A stretch of DNA of 64,000 bases, taken from the NCBI GenBank assembly GCA_017617035.1, contig JAFZWV010000030.1, forward strand, positions 51,282 through 115,281, read 5' to 3'. This stretch comes from Bacteroidales bacterium. Lineage in GTDB: Bacteria; Bacteroidota; Bacteroidia; Bacteroidales; UBA932. Positions 8,925 to 17,542 of the stretch are shown piece by piece. A program made the translations under genes and the position numbers. Position 1 is the stretch's first letter, and every line of letters begins with the position of its first letter. The notes beneath the pieces were generated by a model, which saw nothing but the letters and a program-made list of their open reading frames with translations, did no database searches and had not been told where the DNA came from.

Positions 8925-11900
8925 TTAGAAATTAAGGTTTACACCGACGCTGAGGGACTTGATGTTGGGGTAGGCGCTTCCGTTGGCGGTAGCGAGCTCG
9001 GGATCCCACAGCTTGAATTTGGAGAAGGTCAGAAGGTTCACGCCCTGCAGGTAGATGCGGGTGGTGGAAAGTCCTATCCTGCTGGTAAGTTTCTTCGGAA
9101 GGGTGTAGCCGATTTCAGCGTTCTTGAGACGCATGAAGCTCATATCCTTCTGCCAGTAAGTGGACGCCTGCTGGTTGTTCTCAGTCTTCTCGAGAGAAAG
9201 ACGGGGATAGGGAGCGTTGACATCGGGGTTCTCCGGAGTCCAGCGGTTGCGGGCCACATCAGCGAAGATCTGGCCTTCGTACTTGATGTCGGCGGTAGCG
9301 CCGAACAGGTTGTTGCCGTTGATTATACGGGTTACATGGGCGACTCCGCTGAAGAACACCGATGCATCGATGCCCTTCCATCCGAGGCTGAGACCGAAAC
9401 CATAGTTGATTTCAGGAACTACGGTATAACCAATGGCAACCTTGTCGTAGGAGTCGACTACACCGTCGTTGTTAATGTCGCGGTACTTGATGTCGCCGGG
9501 GTGGACCGCACCGAACTTCTGGGTGGGCCATGCGGCTATCTCATCTTCGCTGGCGAACAGTCCCTCGGCGATGAGTCCGCGCTGCTGGCGGAAAGCGAAG
9601 CCGGCTTCGTTCTGGTAGGGCCAGACCTGGTCCGGTTTGTCGTCGTAGAGGATCTTGTTGCGGTTGAACGAGTAGTTGGCCCTTGCAGACATGAAGAATC
9701 CGCCGCTGAAGGTGTGGTCGTATTCGAGGGTCATGTCGTAGCCCTGGTTCTTCATCTGGCCTATGTTTACATACTGGTTGACGTTGATACCGACTGCGCT
9801 CGGGGTGGACTTCCTTTCGATGAAGATGCCGTCGCGCATGTCGTAGAAGTAGTCGAAGACAAAGCGGAGGTCCTTGAAGAGGGTGAGCTCGAAGCCCGCG
9901 TTGGATTTGGTCGCCTCTTCCCAGGAGACCTCGGGGTTGCCGTAGTCGCCTGTAGTAATACCGCCCTTGCTCGACGGGGTGAGGCCGAAGAGGGCTCCGG
10001 CCGCCGAGGTGTTGATGGTGGTGTTGTAGGCGAAACGGCGGCTTCCTCCGATTTCGTCGTTACCGACCTTGCCGTAGGAGGCCTTGAACTTGAGGGTGGT
10101 CACTATGTCTTTGAGGTCCCCCCACCATGGCTCATTGCTTATCATGTAACCGACTGCGTAGGAAGGGAAGAAACCAAGACGGTGGCCGGGAGCGAAGTTC
10201 TCCGAGCCGTTGTAACCGAAGTTGAACTCGGCGAAGTAGCGGTCTGCGTAGGAGTAGGTTGCACGGCCGGCAATACCCATGGTCTTATAGGGGAATGCTC
10301 CGATGTAGGAGGTGCCCGGGACGTTGTTTGTGCGGTTCCTCATGCTGAAGAGGAACATGCCGCTTACTCTGTGGAAAGTTGCTATTGTGCGCTCGTAGTT
10401 CAGGGAGGCCTCGAGGTTCATCCTGTTCCAGCCGGAGTTGGAACTGGACAGGGTCATGTAGTTGTTGCCTCCGCTGATGGACTCGTAGATCAGGTTACCA
10501 TCGTCGTCGCGACCCGTCGCCCTTGAGTATGCAGGGGAGATGTTGCGGTACACGATTGTCTGATTTTGGGCGTCCCAGCTGAACTTGATGTCTGCCTTAA
10601 GGCCTTCCGTAATGATGCTGGAGAAGTCCTGGGTGAGCGACAGGGTCGCCTGGGCTACATTGTTCTTGATGGTACGGTAACCAAGGCTGTTGAGCAGGTT
10701 CCAGGGGTTGTAGCCCTGGTCCGGCAGGGTGAGTGTGCCGTCGTCGTAGACAGTAACGATGCCAACCGGCGAAGCCGCCAGGGTACGGGCGTAAATCTCG
10801 TTGCGGTCGTTGCGCGGAGAGTTGGTATCGGTGAACTGGTTCGACAGGCTCAGTCCTATGGTAGTAGACTTGGAGATGTCGATATCGACATTGGAGCGGA
10901 AACTGAACTTGCCGAAGCTCATACCGGCATCGTAGCGGTCCTGGTTGGTGTTGAAGATACCGTCTTCGAAGTAGTAGTTGCCGCCCACATAGTACCTAAG
11001 GGTCTTGGTTCCTCCGGTGACGCTGAGATTGACTCGCGACGAGGTCGACTGCTCTTTGAAGATAGTGTTGATCCAGTCTACGGTAGGGTAGAGCTCATGG
11101 TCTGCACCGCTCAGGTACATCTGTTTCTCATAGTCTCCGATAGGGGCTTCGGCTCCGGTAGACGTGTACAGGCCGTTGTAGTACTCTATCCACTCCGCCG
11201 GGCTTGCCAATTCGGGCAGCCTGGTTGGGGAAACCACACCGGTCTCGGCCTTGAAGCTGATTTTAGGCTTGGACTCGGAACCGCGCTTGGTGGTGATGAG
11301 CACTACACCGTTTGCTCCTCGCACACCGTAGAGGGCGGTCGCCGTTGCATCCTTGAGGATGGAGAACGAGGCGATGTCCTCGGAGTCGACAAGGTCCATG
11401 TCGCGTTCTACGCCGTCGACCAGCACAAGCGGCTTGTTACTCTCGCCGAAGGTGTTCATACCGCGAATCCAGAAGTCAGCACCCGCGCCTGGTTCACCAG
11501 TGCTCTGCACGACTACGATACCGGCGAGTTTACCGGCGAGAGTAGAAGACAACTGGCCTACAGGGGCTTTCAGCTGCTCCATGTCAATCGAGGAGATGGA
11601 TCCGATCACTGAGGCCTTGCGCTGGGTTCCATACGCCACCTTGACGACTTCCTCGAGCATGTTCTCAGTGGGAACCAACTTTACGAGCAGTTCCTTGGAG
11701 TCTTGTACCCGGATTTCTTCGTCCTGGTAACCGAGGAAGCTGACGAGAAGAACTTCGCCGGCCTTCACCTTGGGTAGGGTAAAGCGGCCGAGCGCATCGG
11801 TCATCGCACCTCTTGTCTCGCCCTTCACGACGACCATTGCGCCGGGAAGGGGAAGGTCCGTTTCGTCCACAACGGTACCGGAGATGTCAAAACTCTGAGC

Positions 11901-11981
11901 ATGGGCCGGGCTAGGGAACAATAAGCCCCCAAGTATCAGGCCTGCAAGCAGGACGAGAGTTTTAATGAATGTGTTTCTCAT
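8925..11981 (-). CDS. SusC/RagA TonB-linked outer-membrane transporter
   Basis: A 1018-residue SusC protein. Signal peptide 1-28 (ends AHAQ), carboxypeptidase-regulatory-like domain about 31-113 (ISGTVVDETDLPLPGAMVVV, FLGYQDEEIRV), plug domain with the SusC signature GVRGANGVVLITTKRG near residue 215, then the beta-barrel ending in the aromatic terminus VGVNLNF. It imports oligosaccharides across the outer membrane using TonB energy, together with the SusD encoded next. The start overlaps the stop of the ROK kinase gene (ATGA, 11978-11981), so transport and cytoplasmic catabolism are co-transcribed. There is no N-terminal anti-sigma-interacting (STN) domain, so ECF-type control through this protein is not expected. 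Confidence 0.97.
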   Translation of the reverse strand: MRNTFIKTLVLLAGLILGGLLFPSPAHAQSFDISGTVVDETDLPLPGAMVVVKGETRGAMTDALGRFTLPKVKAGEVLLVSFLGYQDEEIRVQDSKELLVKLVPTENMLEEVVKVAYGTQRKASVIGSISSIDMEQLKAPVGQLSSTLAGKLAGIVVVQSTGEPGAGADFWIRGMNTFGESNKPLVLVDGVERDMDLVDSEDIASFSILKDATATALYGVRGANGVVLITTKRGSESKPKISFKAETGVVSPTRLPELASPAEWIEYYNGLYTSTGAEAPIGDYEKQMYLSGADHELYPTVDWINTIFKEQSTSSRVNLSVTGGTKTLRYYVGGNYYFEDGIFNTNQDRYDAGMSFGKFSFRSNVDIDISKSTTIGLSLSNQFTDTNSPRNDRNEIYARTLAASPVGIVTVYDDGTLTLPDQGYNPWNLLNSLGYRTIKNNVAQATLSLTQDFSSIITEGLKADIKFSWDAQNQTIVYRNISPAYSRATGRDDDGNLIYESISGGNNYMTLSSSNSGWNRMNLEASLNYERTIATFHRVSGMFLFSMRNRTNNVPGTSYIGAFPYKTMGIAGRATYSYADRYFAEFNFGYNGSENFAPGHRLGFFPSYAVGYMISNEPWWGDLKDIVTTLKFKASYGKVGNDEIGGSRRFAYNTTINTSAAGALFGLTPSSKGGITTGDYGNPEVSWEEATKSNAGFELTLFKDLRFVFDYFYDMRDGIFIERKSTPSAVGINVNQYVNIGQMKNQGYDMTLEYDHTFSGGFFMSARANYSFNRNKILYDDKPDQVWPYQNEAGFAFRQQRGLIAEGLFASEDEIAAWPTQKFGAVHPGDIKYRDINNDGVVDSYDKVAIGYTVVPEINYGFGLSLGWKGIDASVFFSGVAHVTRIINGNNLFGATADIKYEGQIFADVARNRWTPENPDVNAPYPRLSLEKTENNQQASTYWQKDMSFMRLKNAEIGYTLPKKLTSRIGLSTTRIYLQGVNLLTFSKFKLWDPELATANGSAYPNIKSLSVGVNLNF

Positions 11982-12766
11982 ATGTTAAAAAGTGTTTCAA
12001 TTCCTTTGAATACTGCCTTTTCAGGAGCTCGGGCGATAGTAATATCCGGGCCAAGGGCACTGCGCAGGCCGTCTTCCATGAGGTCGAGCGACTGCGAGAC
12101 CTGGCCGCCGAAAAGCAGGGTGTCCACATCGTTGCACACGAGGTTGCTTCGTATGGCCGAGCCAAGTATTGCGCCCATGCGTTCATAGGCTTCAAACGCG
12201 GTACGGTCGCCGTGGAAGGCGTTTTCGGCTATGTCGCGTGCGGTGCAGTCCGAAGGCCCTCCGAGCGAAGAGTAGATCGCCCGAACACCACGGCCGCTGA
12301 CCTTGTCTTCCAGTATTCCTCCCTCGCAGGGGAGGTTCCAGATGCAGTCGGCGGGGGAGCCGGCGGGGTTGTAGCGTACGACGCCCTTTCTGGCGATGGC
12401 GAAGCCAAGGCCGGTGCCCAGGGTCACCAGGGCTGTGTTGCCGCTGCGAAGGTGGAGCATCCTTACCGCCCCTTCGAGAACGGCTCCAACGTCGTGGATA
12501 AAGCGCACGTCGACCTCAGGGCCCAGGCCGGCCAGTTCGCGGAAGCTCAGGCCCTTGACCGCCGCGAACTTGTGGTCCGCGCGGAAGATGCCTTCGCGGT
12601 AGTCGAACGGCCCCGGAATCGCGATTCCAAGACGGTCAGCCCCCATGACAGCTTGCCGCAGGGAGGCTGCTATGGCTTCCCTGGGGCCGGCGCTGTTGAT
12701 AGGTATCACTCGGCCGTCGGAACATTTGATGAAGGTCCCTCCTATGTCAAGCAGGGTCGTATTCAT
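11978..12766 (-). CDS. ROK-type sugar kinase, atypical (no canonical zinc motif)
   Basis: A 262-residue protein when started at the ATG at 12766 (MNTTLLDIGGTFIK), which puts the ATP-binding LDIGGT motif at the N-terminus as in other ROK kinases; an upstream in-frame ATG would add 19 low-complexity residues and overlap the previous gene further. Other kinase features are GIAIPGPFDY, FIHDVGAVLEGAV (catalytic-Asp region) and LVTLGTGLGFAI. The usual ROK ExGH and CxCGxxGCxE zinc-binding segments are replaced by LPCEGGILEDKVSGRG. It probably phosphorylates the sugar delivered by this locus. The gene overlaps the cupin isomerase gene by 20 bp and susC by 4 bp. It could also be a non-kinase ROK relative. 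Confidence 0.75.
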   Translation of the reverse strand: MNTTLLDIGGTFIKCSDGRVIPINSAGPREAIAASLRQAVMGADRLGIAIPGPFDYREGIFRADHKFAAVKGLSFRELAGLGPEVDVRFIHDVGAVLEGAVRMLHLRSGNTALVTLGTGLGFAIARKGVVRYNPAGSPADCIWNLPCEGGILEDKVSGRGVRAIYSSLGGPSDCTARDIAENAFHGDRTAFEAYERMGAILGSAIRSNLVCNDVDTLLFGGQVSQSLDLMEDGLRSALGPDITIARAPEKAVFKGIETLFNI

Positions 12767-14618
12767 AACCGTCGCGCAGGCAGGTTTTGTGGACTCGGAT
12801 GGGCTCTTTCCCAAGGTTTTCAATAACGTACTTGCCCATGGAGGCAGGCACGCAGGCTATCTCCATAAAATCGAGGTCGAAGAAGTGCTCAGGCTGGTCG
12901 ACACTGCGGATACGGATTCTGTCGCCGTCGACCAGAGTGAGCACATGGAACTTCTCGCCGCAGGTGTCCTGTTCGCAGCGGCTCTCGAATTCGAGGCGAC
13001 GCAGCGAAATGTACATCTGAGGGTTCTCGCCCAGAATATATTCCTTCCAGCCATCGCCCTCTTTGTCGAGGCGGGGCTTCTGGACTATATATTCAGGGCT
13101 ATTGGGGTCATGGATGACGCTGTAGCGGCGATCCTGGCGGACATTGAGCTCGCCCAGGCGGGTGTGGATGGGGCGCTGTTTGCCGTCGAAATCGAGCCTC
13201 AGGTAGTCATACATCTTATAAGTATACGAGCCGATGGTGAGCGAGCCTATCTCCAGGATGACCTGGTTGCGGCCGCTGGAGTGGATAGTACCGGCGGGCA
13301 GCATGACCTGAAGGCCGGGCTTGCTCTCCTCGTAGCTCACGTATTTCATGTAATCGCAGGGCTTGTGTTCTGTGTCTGCGGCTTCTATCTCGCGGAAGAA
13401 GGCGGGGATGTCGGCGTCGTCGCGGAAACCTATGAAGGTCTTGGCTTCATGGCCGGTTATAACCACATAGTAGCTTTCGTCCTGGCGCCCAAACTCATTG
13501 TAGTTCTCTACATTGAAGGCTCCGCCTGAGTGGCACTGTATCGACATGTTGCCGGTTGAATGGTACGAGTCGTCCCAGTTGAAGCGGATAGGGAAGTAGC
13601 CCTGGTATTTACGCACGCACTTCTCGCCCATGAGCTTGACGCCCTCTTTGTGGACGAAGGAACAGTAGTTGATGTCGAGGAGTTCAGTTCCGGCCTGGAC
13701 CGCTACGCTGACTTCCATGGGAATGAAGTCGAAAACCCATGCGGCGTTGCGCATTTTCTCCGGCAGATTGCGGAGTTTCTTCATGTATGAGCCGCCCCAA
13801 ACACCCTCGAGATAGCAAGGCTTTGCCCTGAAGGGATACTTTACCAGCTGCGAGCAAATGTCTGCAAATGAGGCGAATGGCATTAGCTGTAAGTTAGCGC
13901 GGTCATTATCGAGAACGTAGTAATCCAGTTCTCCCGAAGCGAAAAGATCCTTGCGGAGCTGCACTGCGTTTTCGAAGTCGCAGTAGTAGCAGCGGCGTAT
14001 GGTGCGGTTGATAATTCCGGTGTGGTCCTTACCGAGATTGGAGTACTCGCCGGCTCTGATGCGAAGCATCGTGTTCATCGGGGTGAGGTCGAACCATACC
14101 CTTAGGTCATAAAGACAGCGAAGATCCTTGATAAGGCAACCATAGCCGAAGACGGTGGTCAGTTTGCCGGGGGCTTTGAGCGACGGGAGGGCGTTTATGA
14201 ACGCGTCGAGTTTTGCTCCGTCCATCAGGCCTTTATAGCCGCCATGGTACACCTTGCCGTAGAGCAGGGTGGGGTCCACCTTGGTATCCCAAATAAGGAG
14301 GGGATCGATGATTGCGTCGATCTCGGAGCCAGATTTATATGTCGCCTTATATGCATCTATGGTCTCGAATTGCAGGCCCAGAAGGTCGCACTCGCGACCC
14401 ATAAGGCTGAGGAACAGGTCCCATTTGGCGGTGGTGTAGCCGTCGAAGGCTACTATTAATCCCTCTTTCTTTATCCTTTCTGCGTGGCTCCCGACGAATT
14501 TTTTAACCACGTTCGGAGTGCCGCCTGCGAGTATCGAGTCTAAGGTTTGTTTGGATAGTTCCGGTCTGTTCACGGCCTTGGGGTCGTGGAACGGAAACGG
14601 ATTATACATAAAGCTCAT
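12747..14618 (-). CDS. Class I mannose-6-phosphate isomerase-like cupin protein with N-terminal nucleotide-binding-like domain
   Basis: At 623 residues this is much longer than a minimal ManA (about 320-400). The C-terminal half (about 340-560) is a cupin isomerase region with likely metal-binding segments QCHSGGAFNVENYNEFGRQD (about 360-385) and GTIHSSGRNQVILEIGSLTI (about 438-457). The N-terminal 250 residues (LIVAFDGYTTAKWDLFLSL) resemble the kinase-like or uridine-kinase-like domain found in long Bacteroidota class I PMI proteins, but lack a clear P-loop GxxGxGKS. It likely interconverts an aldose and ketose (phosphate) in the cytoplasm. It lies in one operon with a kinase, a second isomerase and a transporter. 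Exact substrate not determinable. Confidence 0.7.
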   Translation of the reverse strand: MSFMYNPFPFHDPKAVNRPELSKQTLDSILAGGTPNVVKKFVGSHAERIKKEGLIVAFDGYTTAKWDLFLSLMGRECDLLGLQFETIDAYKATYKSGSEIDAIIDPLLIWDTKVDPTLLYGKVYHGGYKGLMDGAKLDAFINALPSLKAPGKLTTVFGYGCLIKDLRCLYDLRVWFDLTPMNTMLRIRAGEYSNLGKDHTGIINRTIRRCYYCDFENAVQLRKDLFASGELDYYVLDNDRANLQLMPFASFADICSQLVKYPFRAKPCYLEGVWGGSYMKKLRNLPEKMRNAAWVFDFIPMEVSVAVQAGTELLDINYCSFVHKEGVKLMGEKCVRKYQGYFPIRFNWDDSYHSTGNMSIQCHSGGAFNVENYNEFGRQDESYYVVITGHEAKTFIGFRDDADIPAFFREIEAADTEHKPCDYMKYVSYEESKPGLQVMLPAGTIHSSGRNQVILEIGSLTIGSYTYKMYDYLRLDFDGKQRPIHTRLGELNVRQDRRYSVIHDPNSPEYIVQKPRLDKEGDGWKEYILGENPQMYISLRRLEFESRCEQDTCGEKFHVLTLVDGDRIRIRSVDQPEHFFDLDFMEIACVPASMGKYVIENLGKEPIRVHKTCLRDGYEYDPA

Positions 14619-14623
14619 AAGCG

Positions 14624-16090
14624 CTACCTGATGTCAAAGTATTCAAATCCCATGATCTCGGCTAGGGCCTCGAGCTGAGGACGCCAGTCGCCGTCGACTA
14701 TGGCGTAATGCTGTGTGACGCCTATCTTGAGCACCCTCTCGAAGAGTTCCTTGACGGGTACTTCGGGCCTGAAGATGGTGTGGGAGTAGGTGGCCAGCAA
14801 GTGCTTTTTGTTGCTCTGGGGAGTGTCCTTCTCCGAGAGGCTCTCGGCCATGAAGGTAACGAGTTTGTACTTGCCGTCCTCTTCGTAGAGGCCGCAGACC
14901 GTCTTCCAGCCCGGGCTTATACGATACCATGCAAACGGGGCTCCGGCATACTTCCAGCTGGTCTTGGCGAAGCGCACGTCACGCGAGATTACCACGTTCT
15001 GCTGCCATTCGGGGTCGTTGTGGTCATTTGGACCGGCATGGCCTCCTGCGAAGGTGCCGAAATCGTCTTCGATATGGAATGGCTCGATGAAGTTGACGTT
15101 CTTGCCGCTGAGGAGCTTCAGGATGTAGGTAGCCAGGCCGGCGCCTATGTCGGCTTCGGGGACCAGGACGCTTACGTTGTCGTTGAACCACTGCGGGTAG
15201 AAGCCGGCGCGGCAGCCGGCCGTACGGAAGGTCGCCAGGTCGATGTCGTTGTAGACATAGCAGTCGATGTCGTTCTTCTCGGCCATTTTCTTAATGGCTA
15301 GGGTGGCCTTGAGGCAGCCTATAAGCTTGTCGAACTCGACATCCGGCATCTCATAGTACTTTGATGTCAGCTCGTCGGCGTAAGCCTTTACTTCTTCGTC
15401 GGAAAGATTCTCGATTTCCAGACCATAGTCCGAATAGGGGAGGAAGTGGATCTCGGGACCTATCTTCGTGAAGAGATCGTAGTTGTCGAAGTAGGTAGAC
15501 CACATAGCCTCGTTCATGTTGGCCATGAGTCCTACGTTGGAGTGGCGCAGGATGCTGCGCACGCGTGCTGCCTGAGAGAAGATGCGGACCTTCTCGGTAA
15601 TCTGCTCGCGTGTGCCGAGCACCGTACGGACGTTCTTGCGGGGCACTCTCTTGAGGCTGCCCGAGCCTTCGAGCGAGCCTACCAGGGTACCGGCGCAGAG
15701 GTAATCCACGAAATCATCTTCGTCCAGAGTGGTTTCAAAGGTCATTCTGGGCTTTGCTACATTGCAGAAGATGATGGGCATCTCGGGGCAGTCGCGAAGG
15801 AACCTTATCCAGGCGAAATCTTCGCTCCACGAAAGGAATTCTGCATAAACGAAATCGACCTGCTCGTCGAAGAACAGTTTGAGGGCTTTTTCGGCGTCTT
15901 CTCTCTCGTAGACTATGCCGGGATCTACCAGATCCAGGAAGTCTTCCATGGTGGCTTTTATTTCCTTTACCACCTTGTCTTTACGCTCTCCGTAAGTTCC
16001 GCGCTTGGGGCCGCTCAGGTTCTTAAAGCGGGGCGAAGCAATCAGGAGCAAGCCTGCACGCGCTTTGCGTGTTTTTTCGGTTTTAGTCAT
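14624..16090 (-). CDS. L-arabinose/L-fucose isomerase-like protein
   Basis: A 488-residue cytoplasmic protein without signal peptide. The length, the N-terminal Rossmann-like start (AGLLLIASPRFKNLSG) and the C-terminal part (NFIEPFHIEDDFGTFAGGHA, TSWKYAGAPFAWYRISPG) fit the AraA/FucI isomerase fold seen in proteins annotated as L-arabinose isomerase-like. Such enzymes convert an aldose to a ketose with a divalent metal; whether the metal-binding Glu/His set is complete cannot be decided by eye. The gene starts with an ATGA overlap with the MFS gene (16087-16090) and ends 5 bp before the cupin isomerase. It probably performs the first intracellular step on the imported monosaccharide. Confidence 0.7.
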   Translation of the reverse strand: MTKTEKTRKARAGLLLIASPRFKNLSGPKRGTYGERKDKVVKEIKATMEDFLDLVDPGIVYEREDAEKALKLFFDEQVDFVYAEFLSWSEDFAWIRFLRDCPEMPIIFCNVAKPRMTFETTLDEDDFVDYLCAGTLVGSLEGSGSLKRVPRKNVRTVLGTREQITEKVRIFSQAARVRSILRHSNVGLMANMNEAMWSTYFDNYDLFTKIGPEIHFLPYSDYGLEIENLSDEEVKAYADELTSKYYEMPDVEFDKLIGCLKATLAIKKMAEKNDIDCYVYNDIDLATFRTAGCRAGFYPQWFNDNVSVLVPEADIGAGLATYILKLLSGKNVNFIEPFHIEDDFGTFAGGHAGPNDHNDPEWQQNVVISRDVRFAKTSWKYAGAPFAWYRISPGWKTVCGLYEEDGKYKLVTFMAESLSEKDTPQSNKKHLLATYSHTIFRPEVPVKELFERVLKIGVTQHYAIVDGDWRPQLEALAEIMGFEYFDIR

Positions 16091-17457
16091 AGTGTGTTAT
16101 TGATTTTTGCGTTGTCTCTATTGTAGTATTTGCGGCTTATCCAAAGGCAGGCTAGTCCGCACAAAAGCCATATGATGCCCAGGATCGGGAAGGTGGCATT
16201 GAGGCTGCCTGTCGCTTCTTTGATGATGGCTAGTATATAGGGAGCGGTGGCACCTACTGCGAAACCGGTCATGATCATGGCGCTTGAGCAACTGGCATGG
16301 AGCCGGGCCGGGGTCACGTCGTAGAGCGCGGCGTAGATATTGGCATCGAAGAAGGCCCTGAAGAAGCCCCAGCCTGCGAAGCACAGGTAGAGTAGCCAGA
16401 TATTGCTCGCAAGGCCCATGAACGGCAGGAAAGCCGCTCCGAGGATGAGGCCTACGCCTTGGATGACCATGCGTTTGCGGGGGTTCTTCGCCGCCCATTT
16501 GTCGGAAAGCGAACCGGCGAGCAAAACGCCCACGAACGCGGCTACGTAGGTCCACAGCATGGAGTTAAGGCCCGCCTGAGCGCCAGTCTGACCGAAATTT
16601 TCCTGCAGGAAGGTCGGAACCCAGGTCATGTAGCCGGTAATCACGAATATGAAGCCGCAGAAGCCGATGGTGACCATGAGGGCAGTCGGTGTAGTGAAGA
16701 CTGTCTTGAACCCATCCCAGATGCTGACGTTTGAGACGGGGGATGACGCATCCCCCGAACCCCCTGCGGCCTTTTCACCTTTCCGTATTTCCGGCTGTGC
16801 CGTAAATACCCGGTCCGGCCGGTCCGCTGGTGCGGACTTTGCTTCGCTCGGAATGACACCACTGTCATCCCGAGGAGCGTTAGCGACGAAGGGATCTTTC
16901 AGCCTCCAGACCATGACGAGAGCCCAGATTACGCCGGCGCCGCCGAAGATATAGAAGGCGTACTGCCAGCCGAGGTGGTCGCCTATGTAGCCGGCCAGCC
17001 ATCCGGCGAGGATGACGCCTACGTAGTATGAGGTCTGGTGTATGGACATGGCCCGCGCCCTGGTATCGGTATGATACTGGCCCAGCAGGGAATAGTTGGC
17101 GGGGCCGAAGAACGCCTCGCCGCCGCCGGTAGCTATGCTTCGGGTGAGTATCAGCAGGAACACTCCGTTTGCAAGTCCGGTGAACATAGTGGCGACGCTC
17201 CAGAACAGAATCGACAGGGTAGTGACCCACTTTCGGGAGAACTTATCTCCTACCCAGCCACCAACAGGGACCATAAGCGCATAGAACAGGTTAAAGAAGA
17301 CCGCGATAAGGCTGACGGAGGTGTCTGTAAGGGCGAGGCTGTCCCTGATTTGGGGCAGCACGGAGTTGAAGACCTGTCTATCGCCCTGGTTCAGCAAATA
17401 GGCCACCCAGAGGAGAGCAAGGACTTCCCACTTATACCATTTAGAATTGACTTTCAT
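16087..17457 (-). CDS. Major facilitator superfamily sugar transporter
   Basis: A 456-residue inner-membrane protein with 12 predicted membrane segments in two bundles. The MFS loop 2-3 signature is present (GGWVGDKFSRKWV, about 62-74), repeated in the second half as LAGSLSDKWAAKNPRKR. It resembles the anion:cation symporter/hexuronate-like branch, but the substrate is unknown. The central cytoplasmic loop between segments 6 and 7 (about 186-240) is unusually long because it carries a type I palindromic element read in frame (about 186-207) plus a low-complexity stretch. As the first gene of the long minus-strand operon it sits directly behind the divergent promoter region and probably imports the mono- or disaccharide released in the periplasm. 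Confidence 0.88.
   Translation of the reverse strand: MKVNSKWYKWEVLALLWVAYLLNQGDRQVFNSVLPQIRDSLALTDTSVSLIAVFFNLFYALMVPVGGWVGDKFSRKWVTTLSILFWSVATMFTGLANGVFLLILTRSIATGGGEAFFGPANYSLLGQYHTDTRARAMSIHQTSYYVGVILAGWLAGYIGDHLGWQYAFYIFGGAGVIWALVMVWRLKDPFVANAPRDDSGVIPSEAKSAPADRPDRVFTAQPEIRKGEKAAGGSGDASSPVSNVSIWDGFKTVFTTPTALMVTIGFCGFIFVITGYMTWVPTFLQENFGQTGAQAGLNSMLWTYVAAFVGVLLAGSLSDKWAAKNPRKRMVIQGVGLILGAAFLPFMGLASNIWLLYLCFAGWGFFRAFFDANIYAALYDVTPARLHASCSSAMIMTGFAVGATAPYILAIIKEATGSLNATFPILGIIWLLCGLACLWISRKYYNRDNAKINNTL
16836..16898. repeat. Palindromic element type I, copy C (in frame in the MFS transporter)
   Basis: Left arm core GCTTCGCTCGGAATGACA and right arm GTCATCCCGAGGAGCGTTAG onward; the right arm is the same as in copy D. 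In the host frame it is read as PFVANAPRDDSGVIPSEAKS in the loop between membrane segments 6 and 7. Confidence 0.85.
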
Positions 17458-17491
17458 TAACGGCTGTGTTATACTGTGGTATGAACGGGTA

Positions 17492-17499
17492 CAAAGTTA
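17492..17499 (-). promoter_or_regulatory. -7 box for the MFS-to-GH20 operon
   Basis: On the minus strand this reads TAACTTTG, matching the Bacteroidota TAnnTTTG element. It lies 34 bp before the MFS start codon and is the only clear promoter seen ahead of the roughly 17-kb minus-strand operon. Its edge overlaps the adjacent inverted repeat. Confidence 0.6.
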
Positions 17500-17513
17500 G
17501 AAAAGTTTTTCTA
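17498..17513. promoter_or_regulatory. Candidate operator in the divergent PUL promoter region
   Basis: TAGAAAA-GT-TTTTCTA is a perfect 7-bp inverted repeat around a 2-bp centre. It overlaps the edge of the minus-strand -7 box and lies about 18 bp upstream of the plus-strand -7 box, where a regulator could control both units. No regulator gene is present in the window. The arms are A/T-rich, so chance occurrence is possible. Confidence 0.4.
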
Positions 17514-17531
17514 AATGTGTGCATATTTTTA

Positions 17532-17539
17532 TAAATTTG
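17532..17539 (+). promoter_or_regulatory. -7 box for the mutarotase-GH3-NagX unit
   Basis: TAAATTTG matches TAnnTTTG exactly. Only 3 bp separate it from the ATG at 17543, so the transcript would be leaderless or nearly so. Confidence 0.55.
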
Positions 17540-17542
17540 TAC

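Noticed and set aside
12767-12823. 19-residue N-terminal extension of the ROK-like kinase
   Set aside because: ROK kinases begin close to the LDIGGT motif, and the extension overlaps the upstream gene further.
16836-16898. Frameshift or pseudogene in the MFS transporter because of the odd central loop
   Set aside because: The frame stays open and all 12 membrane segments are present; the loop is an in-frame repeat insertion.
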